This document shows, in pieces, positions 35,600 to 43,736 of a stretch of DNA of 64,000 nucleotides; within the stretch, counting starts at the first letter, position 1, and each line of letters begins with the position of its first letter. The notes beneath the pieces were generated by a model. It made no database searches. It was not told the origin of the DNA and saw only the letters and a list, made by a program, of their open reading frames with translations. The stretch spans positions 1,364,001 to 1,428,000 of the forward strand of contig OZ244957.1 in assembly GCA_965222535.1 (NCBI GenBank). Direction: 5' to 3'. This stretch comes from G965222535 sp965222535 (lineage in GTDB: Bacteria > Pseudomonadota > Gammaproteobacteria > HK1). The position numbers and the translations under genes are program-made.

Positions 35600-35628
35600 T
35601 TGTCCGACAGGCTGTGATACGTTATTAT
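35600..35628 (+). promoter_or_regulatory. Likely sigma-70 promoter for rpsF
   Basis: TTGTCC (35600-35605), a 17-bp spacer and TATTAT (35623-35628), about 110 bp upstream of the rpsF ATG. A short hairpin (GGGCAAGG / CCTTGTCC, 35585-35605) overlaps its upstream hexamer. Confidence 0.5.
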
Positions 35629-35736
35629 CGCCGCTCGTTTGCAGGTGAGCTAAGCCAGCGTTGGCGACACTCGATTCCTCAACTCCTTGCTATCTGCATT
35701 GAATACATCCAGATGGCGACACCAAAAGGGGTTTAT

Positions 35737-36789
35737 ATGCATCATTATGAAGTAGTTTTTTTGGTACATCCCGATCAAAGCGACCAGATCCCAGCAATGA
35801 TCAATCAGTATCGTGCGATGGTCGAAGACGCCGGCGGACAGATTCACCGGCTGGAGGATTGGGGGCGCAGGCAGCTTGCTTACCCGATCAATAAAATCCA
35901 TAAAGCACACTATATGTTGATGAACATTGAATGCGACAAAGAGGTGTTGAATAACCTCAAAACCGCTTTTCGCTTCAATGACGCCGTGCTTCGCACCTTG
36001 GAACTGGCATGCAAAGAAGCCATTACCGAACCATCGCCGCTCGCTAGAAGTAACGCCTCAGCGGACCCGGAGAAGCCGCCACCAATGGCACAGAGCCGGC
36101 GCGCAGCAAGGGGCGATAATGCATCCGGGGCTGATCCTGCGCTGCTTGAAGGCGATGCGCCATCCGCGGGAGCGGCGGAAGATGCCGCGAAGGAAGCCAA
36201 AGACAGCGCGGGAGCAACTGACGATGCGCCATCCGCGGGAGCGGCGGAAGATGCCGCGAAGGAAGCCAAAGACAGCGCTACAGCAACTGGCGATGCGCCA
36301 TCCGCGGGAGCGGCGGAAGATGCCGCGAAGGAAGCCAAAGACAGCGCGGGAGCGACTGACGATGCGCCATCCGCGGGAGCGGCGGAAGATGCCACGGAGG
36401 AAGCCAAAGACAGCGCGGGAGCGACTGACGATGCGCCATCCGCGGGAGCGGCGGAAGATGCCACGAAGGAAGCCAAAGACAGCGCGGGAGCAACTGACGA
36501 TGCGCCATCCGCGGGAGCGGCGGAAGATGCCACGGAGGAAGCCAGAGACAGCGCTATAGCGACTGACGATGCGCCATCCGCGGGAGCGGCGGAAGATGCC
36601 ACGAAGGAAGCCAAAGACAGTGCTATAGCGACTGACGATGCGCCATCCGCGGGAGCGGCGGAAGATGCCACGAAGGAAGCCAAAGACAGTGCTATAGCGA
36701 CTGACGATGCGCCATCCGCAGAGTCCAAAAACCAGCCAGAGTCTGCCGCCGCTGTGGTTCGCAGTTTGGTCGATCATGAAAACAGTTAG
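35737..36789 (+). CDS. rpsF: Ribosomal protein S6 with a long repeat tail
   Basis: The first 100 residues are a normal S6 of the small ribosomal subunit (HHYEVVFLVHPDQSDQ, RRQLAYPINKIHKAHY, FRFNDAVLRTL). Family members usually have about 95-140 residues; this one has 350. After a linker, eight 23-residue repeats (DAPSAGAAEDA + KEAKDS type, rich in Ala, Glu, Asp and Lys) run from residue 140 to 323, followed by a short end. The ATG at 35737 follows AAAAGGGG at good distance and gives the correct S6 start; the open frame upstream is noncoding. rpsR, a membrane protein and rplI follow. The tail should be disordered or helical and highly charged. Confidence 0.93.
   Translation: MHHYEVVFLVHPDQSDQIPAMINQYRAMVEDAGGQIHRLEDWGRRQLAYPINKIHKAHYMLMNIECDKEVLNNLKTAFRFNDAVLRTLELACKEAITEPSPLARSNASADPEKPPPMAQSRRAARGDNASGADPALLEGDAPSAGAAEDAAKEAKDSAGATDDAPSAGAAEDAAKEAKDSATATGDAPSAGAAEDAAKEAKDSAGATDDAPSAGAAEDATEEAKDSAGATDDAPSAGAAEDATKEAKDSAGATDDAPSAGAAEDATEEARDSAIATDDAPSAGAAEDATKEAKDSAIATDDAPSAGAAEDATKEAKDSAIATDDAPSAESKNQPESAAAVVRSLVDHENS
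36154..36719. repeat. 69-bp in-frame tandem repeat, 8 copies plus a partial ninth
   Basis: Units start at 36154, 36223, 36292, 36361, 36430, 36499, 36568 and 36637, each opening with GATGCGCCATCCGCGGGAGC; the ninth begins at 36706 and breaks off after 14 bases. Variation clusters at the GCGGGAGC / GCTATAGC and GCCGCGAAG / GCCACGGAG positions. Confidence 0.97.
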
Positions 36790-36812
36790 AACCCAACTAA
36801 GAGTATAAAAAG

Positions 36813-37040
36813 ATGCCACGTTATACACGTCATAGACGGTATTGTAAGTTCACGGTTGAGGGCATTAAGTCGGTTGATTACAAAGACATCGACATCCTTA
36901 AACAATTCATCACGGAGACTGGGAAAATCATCCCCAGCCGAGTCACCGGCACCAAGGCGCGCTATCAGCGCCAGCTCTCGCGTGCGGTAAAAATCGCCCG
37001 TTATCTTGCGCTGTTGCCGTACAGCGATGCCCATCGCTAG
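36813..37040 (+). CDS. rpsR: Ribosomal protein S18
   Basis: A 75-residue basic protein of the 30S subunit, partner of S6. KFTVEGIKSVDYKDIDILKQ-type and PSRVTGTKARYQRQLSRA are diagnostic. It begins 23 bp after rpsF, as usual. Confidence 0.97.
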   Translation: MPRYTRHRRYCKFTVEGIKSVDYKDIDILKQFITETGKIIPSRVTGTKARYQRQLSRAVKIARYLALLPYSDAHR

Positions 37041-37069
37041 CGCTCAGGGGGCGACTCAACCAAGGGGAC

Positions 37070-37948
37070 ATGGCAGTGAAGCGGGTTGTGACGTTTATTA
37101 TGCAGTCTCGCGTCAATGCCATCATGGCGGCCACGATAGGACTGCTGTTTCCGCTGCTGAATATTGCAACCAATAGCATCGTTGGGGTGGTGGCGTTGCG
37201 CCATGGTACAGTCAATGGTGTATTGGTGCTGGTTGCCGCAACCGTGATAACTATCGCAGCGACCGGGTGGTTCAGCAGCCCCTTAGTGGTGATCGTGATG
37301 GCGCTGACGACGGGCCTACCGGTGCTGCTCTTGGCAGTGCTGCTGCGCAGGTCGTGCTCGTTGTCCCTGAGTCTGTTGGGCGGGGCGTTGTTGACCGCTG
37401 CTGGATTGTTGTTGATCGAGGTGATAACGGGTGATTCGCTGGCGTGGTGGCGTTCGCTGTTGCAGCGCATTCTGCTGCCCCCTGACTCTGGCGCAGAGGC
37501 TGTGGCGTTGAGCAGCGAAGCGCTTGACGTCCTCGTTCCGCTATTCACCAAACTGCCAATCGCGGTGTTTGTTGCCTCGGTATTTGCACTGCTGATCGCT
37601 CGCTGGTGCCATGCGTTGATCGATCACCCCGGGGCATTTGCCGATGAGTACCGGCGCATGCGTTTATCGTCCGCCGTTGCCGGGTTGGCACTTGGGGTTG
37701 GCGTATGGGCTTTTATCAGCGATATTGCACTGGTTGATGAATTGATGTATGTCGTGGTGATATTGTTCTTCTTTCAGGGCATTGCCATCGTCCATGCTGT
37801 CGTTGGTGGCCGTAAAGAATCGCAGGCATGGGTGGTGCTTATGTATGTCATGGTCATACTTGTGCCGCCGTCGATTGTCATGATGGCGTTGATCGGCTGG
37901 TCGGATGTGTGGTTGAACTACCGCAGAAGGCTCAGTTCCGGCTACTAA
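37070..37948 (+). CDS. DUF2232/YybS-like integral membrane protein
   Basis: A 292-residue hydrophobic protein with about eight predicted membrane segments. Its place between rpsR and rplI is where many gammaproteobacteria keep a YybS-like (DUF2232) protein, and the sequence is compatible with that family. No catalytic motif is visible and the function is unknown. The ATG at 37070 is preceded by AAGGGG. Confidence 0.7.
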   Translation: MAVKRVVTFIMQSRVNAIMAATIGLLFPLLNIATNSIVGVVALRHGTVNGVLVLVAATVITIAATGWFSSPLVVIVMALTTGLPVLLLAVLLRRSCSLSLSLLGGALLTAAGLLLIEVITGDSLAWWRSLLQRILLPPDSGAEAVALSSEALDVLVPLFTKLPIAVFVASVFALLIARWCHALIDHPGAFADEYRRMRLSSAVAGLALGVGVWAFISDIALVDELMYVVVILFFFQGIAIVHAVVGGRKESQAWVVLMYVMVILVPPSIVMMALIGWSDVWLNYRRRLSSGY

Positions 37949-37993
37949 CTCGCAGGGTAACTTGCTTTATACGTTGCAACAGGGAGAAAAACG

Positions 37994-38467
37994 GTGCAGG
38001 TCATTTTGCTGGATACAGTGCAGAACCTCGGCGGGTTTGGCGATCGCGTCAGAGTTAAAGCAGGCTATGCACGTAACTTTTTAATCCCCAAGGGATATGC
38101 CCTTAGCGACACCGCGGAAAACCGCACTGCCGTGCTGGCGAATAGAGTTGAATGGGAGCGCCAGCAACAAGATGAAATGGCGCACGCACGTGCGCGCGCT
38201 GACGCTTTATCCGGCTTCATCCTGACAATCCCTTGCAAAGCGGGGGAGTTGGGGCGCCTCTATGGTTCAATCGGCGTCATTGACATTGTAAAAGCATTGG
38301 TGGCTCAGGATCACCCGATTGAGCGCCCCGAGGTACGCATCGGCAAGCAAACATTTCGCGAAGTCGGCGACTACCCGGTCACACTGTTGTTTCACCGCCA
38401 GGTCGAGACCGTCATTACTGTCAGGGTCGTCGCTGAGGTTAAAGCCAAAACCAAGGCCAAGGATTAA
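37994..38467 (+). CDS. rplI: Ribosomal protein L9
   Basis: MQVILLDTVQNLGGFGD and VKAGYARNFLIPKGYA are the L9 signature. The start is a GTG at 37994 with AGGGAG upstream. It has 157 residues, slightly long because of a Lys-rich end. It closes the rpsF operon and converges with the aminopeptidase gene, 1 bp away. Confidence 0.97.
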   Translation: MQVILLDTVQNLGGFGDRVRVKAGYARNFLIPKGYALSDTAENRTAVLANRVEWERQQQDEMAHARARADALSGFILTIPCKAGELGRLYGSIGVIDIVKALVAQDHPIERPEVRIGKQTFREVGDYPVTLLFHRQVETVITVRVVAEVKAKTKAKD

Positions 38468-38468
38468 G

Positions 38469-39893
38469 TCAAACATGCGCGCTGTCACCGCGCGCTATCG
38501 CCTTGGGGGGGTAACGCTGTTGCAAATAACTCGCCAAGGCCCGCAGCCCCATCGCTTCACCGCCTTCTGGTCGCCCCGGCCTTGACTTGGTATTCCACGC
38601 CATCAGATCAATATGCACCCACGCGGTTTTTGTGGTGACAAAATGCTGCAGAAACAGGGCGGCGGTGATGGCCCCGGCATGAGAGCTAGGGGCGTTGTTA
38701 CACAGATCAGCAACGTTGCTGTTCAGTAGATCACGGTAGGGCGCATACAACGGCATCCGCCACAACGGATCACAGACCCGTTCGGCATGATCTAAGATGT
38801 CAGCAGCGATCCCATCATTGTTGCAGAACAACGCCGGTAGTTCAGCGCCAAGAGCGACTCGCGCAGCACCGGTGAGGGTTGCAAAATCGACCACTAGGTC
38901 CGGTCTCTCCTCGACTGCGGCGGTGAGGGCATCGGCCAGCACAATTCGCCCTTCGGCGTCGGTATTGTCAACCTCGACGCTGCTGCCGCTGCGTGTCATC
39001 AGCACATCCCCGGGGCGGTAGGCGTCGCCAGATATGGCATTATCGACGGCTGCAATCAATACGCGCAAGCGCACTGGCAAGTGTGCTTGCATGATCATCA
39101 TCGCCAATCCCAGCGCATGCGCCGCGCCGCCCATGTCTTTCTTCATCAGCCGCATGCTGTTACTCGACTTAATGTTCAACCCGCCGCTGTCAAAGCATAC
39201 CCCTTTGCCGATCAGAGTCAGCAGCGGTTGGTCAGTGCTATCGCCGCTGCCGCGTTTTTGCCAGCGCAGTTCGATCAACCGCGGCGCGTGGGCACTGGCG
39301 CGACCAACGCTATGGATCGCTGGGAAATTCGCAGTGATCAGCCGATCGCCCACGATGTCACGATAAATGGCACCATACTGTATGGCGATCTCCTCGGCTT
39401 CACGGCTCAAGTCCTGCGGCATCATGTCCGCCGGTGCGGTATTGATCAGATCGCGAACTTTAGCGATAACGGCTGCTTGCTGCACTGCCGCATCGACATC
39501 AACACCCTCGCCGGGCCACAACTGTGCAATCGGCGGTGCTTTACTGCGATAACGATCAAAGCGGTAACACGCCAGCAACCAACCAAGTGCTGCTTGTTGC
39601 CGATCGGCGGGCGACCAGTTACATTCCAAACGGTATGCTTGCAAGGGCAACACCGCCGGCAGATGCGCTAATGCGAATAGCGGTTGCGCAATACAGCCGG
39701 TGGCAAAGTGCGATGCGTTACCTGCGGCATCTGCAATCGGGCACCATGTGTTAGCGCCGCCGATGTATCCCAAACTTTTGAACCAAGCCAGCACATGCGG
39801 TTCAAATCGCTGCTGGGCATCGCATTGCCATTCTTCATCCGTCATCGCGATCAGCGTTGCCGCCGATGGGGGTGGTACTTTCAGTAGGCTCAT
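38469..39893 (-). CDS. M17 leucyl aminopeptidase family protein
   Basis: A cytosolic zinc/manganese aminopeptidase of 474 residues. GKGVCFDSGGLNIK and NTDAEGRIVLADAL carry the metal ligands and catalytic residues, and KKDMGGAA the conserved Lys-Asp. The short N-terminal domain is closer to PepB-like and alphaproteobacterial-type M17 enzymes than to PepA. I start it at the ATG at 39893; the frame begins six codons earlier with TTG. It may turn over peptides or glutathione fragments. Confidence 0.88.
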   Translation of the reverse strand: MSLLKVPPPSAATLIAMTDEEWQCDAQQRFEPHVLAWFKSLGYIGGANTWCPIADAAGNASHFATGCIAQPLFALAHLPAVLPLQAYRLECNWSPADRQQAALGWLLACYRFDRYRSKAPPIAQLWPGEGVDVDAAVQQAAVIAKVRDLINTAPADMMPQDLSREAEEIAIQYGAIYRDIVGDRLITANFPAIHSVGRASAHAPRLIELRWQKRGSGDSTDQPLLTLIGKGVCFDSGGLNIKSSNSMRLMKKDMGGAAHALGLAMMIMQAHLPVRLRVLIAAVDNAISGDAYRPGDVLMTRSGSSVEVDNTDAEGRIVLADALTAAVEERPDLVVDFATLTGAARVALGAELPALFCNNDGIAADILDHAERVCDPLWRMPLYAPYRDLLNSNVADLCNNAPSSHAGAITAALFLQHFVTTKTAWVHIDLMAWNTKSRPGRPEGGEAMGLRALASYLQQRYPPKAIARGDSAHV

Positions 39894-40117
39894 TGCATTG
39901 GGTGACCTCAAAAATGCTGTTGAGGGTGAGGGGTAAGGGAAAAGGGTGATGCTCCAACGTGGATTATAGCAGTTTGAGAGTCTCCCAATCAGTAATCCGC
40001 GCTTCAGAACTGTGCTGGGATAAAATAGATACCCATGAATATCAATAGGTTATGAATTAAACTGAGGCGTTTATCATAACCAGAGCAGGATCACGGATTG
40101 CGGGCAGGATTATCAGC
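39894..40117. other. Intergenic region with a repeat trace
   Basis: TGACCTCAAAAATGCTGTTGAGGG and a nearby GGGGTAAGGG (39903-39940) are a worn 5' half of the dispersed repeat. The rest is AT-rich and holds no recognised gene. Confidence 0.45.
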
Positions 40118-40246
40118 TGGGAACCTCGAAAAACCCCACGGGATGGGGGAAGCCCCCCATCTGTAATGGAAGCCGTTGATTTATAATCCTTCCTCCAATA
40201 GACAAGCCCTGCGGTTTGATTTGCAACCCTTCCCCCGAATAGCGAT
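40118..40246 (+). repeat. Dispersed intergenic repeat, copy without hairpin
   Basis: GGAACCTCGAAAAACCCCACGGG, GAAGCCGTTGATTTATAATCC, TCCTCCAATAGACAAGCCC and a second TTGCAACCCTTCCCCC. The segment 40247-40637 shows short open frames on both strands but nothing I recognise. Confidence 0.7.
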
Positions 40247-40637
40247 GGCACTCAAAGCCAAAGCGGTGCGCATTAACGCTAAGCGGGACTTGTTTCCGAT
40301 CGCGGACTTTCTGCACAGAGCGCTTCGGGAGACAGCATAAGCGAGGTTTTATGATAAAATGCAGGCACCTGCCAGAAAACACGGTGCAGTACAAAAACTT
40401 GTTCGCCAGCCATTATCGGTGAGCACAGATTGACAGTGAAATGGCCTCTGCTTGGACTGAAATTGAACTGAATAGTCATTCTTGCTTTTGGCGTATCAGC
40501 AGCAGCGCTGGATCAGATATTCCTCATGCGCAGAGAGGTTCAAGGCAAGTCTGTCGAGTTATCCTGATGCCTTCTGGCAGCCGCAATGGAGCGCTCGGTT
40601 TGATATGCACCGCTGTTACTTTAGTTACATAAGCCAA

Positions 40638-40682
40638 AGGGCACCTCGAAAAGCTAGTTTCGCGCAGTTTTTCGAGGCGCCC
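40638..40682. repeat. Dispersed repeat, hairpin half only
   Basis: GGGCACCTCGAAAAGCTAG and TTTTTCGAGGCGCCC form a stem of about 13 bp. The G-rich half is not attached, which shows that the hairpin exists as a separate unit. Confidence 0.7.
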
Positions 40683-40760
40683 CAAAATACCTCCTGACCC
40701 GCTACTGGCATAAACCGTCAAAGCATCCAAAGCCTTCGTCCCCGCCTATCCTAGCGGTCG

Positions 40761-40795
40761 CCGTAAGCGGCACCATTGATCGAGGCGGCTTACGG
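40761..40795 (+). promoter_or_regulatory. Stem-loop in the etfB leader
   Basis: CCGTAAGC (40761-40768) and GCTTACGG (40788-40795) form an 8-bp stem that ends 15 bp before the etfB ATG and covers GGG of the likely ribosome binding site. It may influence translation. Confidence 0.35.
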
Positions 40796-40810
40796 GAAAG
40801 ACACCCCCTT

Positions 40811-41560
40811 ATGAAAATTATTGTTGCCGTAAAACGGGTCATTGATTACAACGTCAAGGTGCGGGTTAAGGCCGACCAGAGCGGTGTCGATCTGACCAAC
40901 GTCAAGATGTCCATGAATCCGTTTGACGAGATCGCGGTGGAACAAGCGTTGCGCTTACGTGAAGCCGCTCAGGCGGATGAGGTTATTGTGGTATCAATGG
41001 GAGTGCAGCGTTGCCAAGATACCCTGCGCACAGCCTTAGCGATGGGGGCTGACCGTGGGATTTTGGTACATACAGACGATGAATTGGAGCCATTGGCGGT
41101 TGCCAAACTGCTCAAGGTGATCGTTGAGCGCGAGCAGCCGGGGCTGGTGATCCTTGGCAAACAATCGATCGATGGGGATCATACGCAGAGCGGTCAGTTG
41201 CTGGCAGCCCTGCTGAACTGGCCCCAAGGCACATTCGCTTATCAGTTGCAGATCAGCGATCAGGAGATTCACCTAACGCGGGAGATTGACGGCGGTCTTG
41301 AGACTTTGGCGCTGCAAAAGCCAGCGGTGATCACCACTGATCTGCGGCTCAATGAACCGCGCTTTGCATCCCTGCCGAACATTATGAGAGCCAAGAAGAA
41401 ACCCATCGCCACCCTGACTCCCGTCGAGTTGGGTGTAGATACCACGCCGCGGGTCAAGACTCTGCAGGTAATCGAACCACAAAAGCGCCAGGCTGGGGTT
41501 AAAGTGGCTGATGTCGCTGAACTGGTGCAAAAACTCAAAACTGAAGCGAAGGTGATCTGA
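40811..41560 (+). CDS. etfB: Electron transfer flavoprotein beta subunit
   Basis: With EtfA forms an FAD/AMP heterodimer that takes electrons from acyl-CoA or amine dehydrogenases and passes them to the quinone pool. MKIIVAVKRVIDYNVKVRV, MNPFDEIAVEQALRL, GKQSIDGDHTQSGQLLAALL and LRLNEPRFASLPNIMRAKKK are diagnostic of beta subunits. It has 249 residues; etfA starts at the next base after its stop. The usual partner dehydrogenase is not adjacent. Confidence 0.97.
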   Translation: MKIIVAVKRVIDYNVKVRVKADQSGVDLTNVKMSMNPFDEIAVEQALRLREAAQADEVIVVSMGVQRCQDTLRTALAMGADRGILVHTDDELEPLAVAKLLKVIVEREQPGLVILGKQSIDGDHTQSGQLLAALLNWPQGTFAYQLQISDQEIHLTREIDGGLETLALQKPAVITTDLRLNEPRFASLPNIMRAKKKPIATLTPVELGVDTTPRVKTLQVIEPQKRQAGVKVADVAELVQKLKTEAKVI

Positions 41561-42508
41561 ATGCACGTCCTAGTCGTTGCTGAACACAATAATCAAGCCT
41601 TGAACATGGCTACCTTGAGCGCCGTTGCGGCGGCAACGCAGATCGCTGATGCGGTCAGCGTCCTTATCGCCGGCAGCGATTGTGCGACAGCCGCTGGCGA
41701 AGCAGCGAATCTCAAAGGCGTGAATCGGGTGTGCGTTGCAGATAACGAGGTGTTCGCGCATCAGCTTGCCGAAAGCATGGCGTTGCTGATCCAGCAGTTG
41801 GCTGCCGACTACACCCATATCCTGATCGGCGCCAGCAAATACGGCAAAAACATCCTGCCGCGCGCGGCGGCGTTGCTTGATGTGGCACCGGTCTCGGATA
41901 TTACCGCAGTACACGCGGCAGATACCTTTGAGCGCCCGATCTACGCCGGTAATGCGATTGCAACGGTGCAATCAACCGATGCGCTGAAATTTATCAGCGT
42001 GCGCCCGACCGCGTTCGAGCCGCTCGGCGATGGTGGTAACGCCACGATTGAAGCGCTGAGCAACAGCGTCATCAACGACTTATCGCGCTTTATCAACCAG
42101 GATCTGACCCGCAGCGAGCGTCCCGAGTTGGCTTCAGCACGGATCGTAATTTCGGGTGGTCGCGGCATGCAGTCGGGTGATAACTTTGGCATGTTGGAGC
42201 AGGTAGCCGATCAACTAGGGGCTGCTGTAGGGGCTTCAAGGGCCGCCGTTGATGCCGGTTTTGCACCGAACAATTACCAAGTCGGGCAGACAGGCAAGGT
42301 AGTGGCACCGGATCTGTATATTGCGGTTGGCATTTCAGGTGCGATCCAGCATCTTGCAGGCATGAAGGAGAGCAAAATCATCGTCGCGATTAACAAAGAC
42401 GAGGAAGCGCCGATCTTTCAGGTCGCTGACTACGGGCTGGTGGCGGATCTGTTTCAGGCCATCCCAGAACTTGGTGCCGAGCTGAAAAAGCAAAACGCTA
42501 CGGATTAG
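41561..42508 (+). CDS. etfA: Electron transfer flavoprotein alpha subunit
   Basis: The FAD-binding subunit of ETF, 315 residues. The C-terminal domain holds GGRGMQSGDNFGMLE, VGQTGKVVAPDLYIAVGISG and AINKDEEAPIFQVADYG, all typical. It directly follows etfB without a gap, giving the normal etfBA order. Confidence 0.97.
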   Translation: MHVLVVAEHNNQALNMATLSAVAAATQIADAVSVLIAGSDCATAAGEAANLKGVNRVCVADNEVFAHQLAESMALLIQQLAADYTHILIGASKYGKNILPRAAALLDVAPVSDITAVHAADTFERPIYAGNAIATVQSTDALKFISVRPTAFEPLGDGGNATIEALSNSVINDLSRFINQDLTRSERPELASARIVISGGRGMQSGDNFGMLEQVADQLGAAVGASRAAVDAGFAPNNYQVGQTGKVVAPDLYIAVGISGAIQHLAGMKESKIIVAINKDEEAPIFQVADYGLVADLFQAIPELGAELKKQNATD

Positions 42509-42579
42509 CCGGTGCTGATCAAGTGGCAGCGCAGGCCTTGAGCGCTGTGGTCAGCGGGCGCGCCTCTCCAGTGCGCTGT

Positions 42580-43458
42580 TCAGTGAGCGCCAGCGCGTAC
42601 GGCGCGGATTTTTTCCCATGCCTGCTTGATGTTGTGGGTTTTTTGGTTGGCAATGCGCATCGCTTCCTCGGGCAGCCCTTTGGCGACCAGCTTGTCGGGG
42701 TGATGGCGGCTGAGCATGCGCCGATACGCCTTCTTAACCTCAGCTTCTGGGGTAGTAGGCGAGACCCCCAAGATCTTATAAGCATCCTGCAACGACATTG
42801 ACGGCTGGTGCGGGGTGCCCGCTCGCCGCCGTTGGGTCTTGTCTCGTGACTGGTAATTCTGCTGTTGGTGGTAGCCACCGGCGGCCATGACAAACGCTTC
42901 GGCGTTCGCCTGATCCTGCGCCGAGATGTTTAAATGGCGGCAAATATGGGTTATCAGCGCTTGCTCAGCAGGGTGGTAGTGGCCATCAATGCAGGCCATG
43001 TCGATCAGGATCTCAATGAACATGCGCGGCAAATCGCGCCCCCGCCCGCAGTGCCGATAAAACTCCTGTAACACCTCATCCAGCGGGAAATCCGCTGCTT
43101 TACCGCTGCTGAATAAGCGCTGGGCGAACTGGCGTTGGCTAGGTGCCAGTTGCAGTTTATCCATCAGCGAGGAAACCAATCGAATTTCATCAGGGGTTAC
43201 ACGGCTATCGATTTTAGCCATGTGACCCAGCACCGGAAAAAGGGCGCTGAAAAACGCCGCTTGGCGGCGGTGTTGCTGATTAAACCCCTCCTCTGGATCA
43301 GAGTCATAGCCGAAAGCGCCACGGCGATCGGTGGAAGCATACGAAGATGCCATCGAAGCATCCAAGTTATGACCAAGGGCGGCACCGACCAAGGCCCCCA
43401 AGGGGCCGCCCAACATGAAGCCGATGGCACCTCCGGCGAGCTTGCCAAACCAACTCAT
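42580..43458 (-). CDS. djlA: Membrane-anchored DnaJ-like co-chaperone DjlA
   Basis: A 292-residue protein with an N-terminal Gly-rich membrane anchor (GGAIGFMLGGPLGALVGAAL), a central TerB-like helical domain and a C-terminal J domain with HPD in SRHHPDKLVAKG. It stimulates DnaK from the inner membrane. The ATG at 43458 is chosen because the anchor starts there; the frame opens eight codons earlier. It converges with etfA. Confidence 0.92.
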   Translation of the reverse strand: MSWFGKLAGGAIGFMLGGPLGALVGAALGHNLDASMASSYASTDRRGAFGYDSDPEEGFNQQHRRQAAFFSALFPVLGHMAKIDSRVTPDEIRLVSSLMDKLQLAPSQRQFAQRLFSSGKAADFPLDEVLQEFYRHCGRGRDLPRMFIEILIDMACIDGHYHPAEQALITHICRHLNISAQDQANAEAFVMAAGGYHQQQNYQSRDKTQRRRAGTPHQPSMSLQDAYKILGVSPTTPEAEVKKAYRRMLSRHHPDKLVAKGLPEEAMRIANQKTHNIKQAWEKIRAVRAGAH

Positions 43459-43565
43459 CGCCTGTCGTCCATCCGCGACCAACGCGCTGGCTTTATCTTG
43501 CCGTATGCGCCTTCAGGGGTTTGCATGACTACTGGAATCATCGGTTAAGACTCCTTTAATATAAG

Positions 43566-43703
43566 GGGCACATCGAAAAACCTTGAATGGGTTGGGGGGG
43601 AAAGGACATCCTCATCTGTAACGTAAGTCGTTGATTTATAATCCTTCACCCAATAGAGACAATGCCTGGAAAAGCGAGCGAAGCTGATTTTCCGAGGTAC
43701 CCT
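43566..43703 (+). repeat. Dispersed intergenic repeat, complete copy
   Basis: GGGCACATCGAAAAACCTTG, TGGGTTGGGGGGG, TGTAACGTAAGTCGTTG, TTATAATCCTTCACCC and the closing hairpin arms CTGGAAAAGCGAGCGAAGC and GATTTTCCGAGG. It lies between djlA and the end of cysS. Confidence 0.8.
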
Positions 43704-43736
43704 AATGAGGGTTGTGAAGGGTGCACCATCACGCGG

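Noticed and set aside
35910..36828. Two long minus-strand open frames opposite rpsF
   Set aside because: They are produced by the 69-bp periodic coding sequence of rpsF and have no independent start signal or homology.
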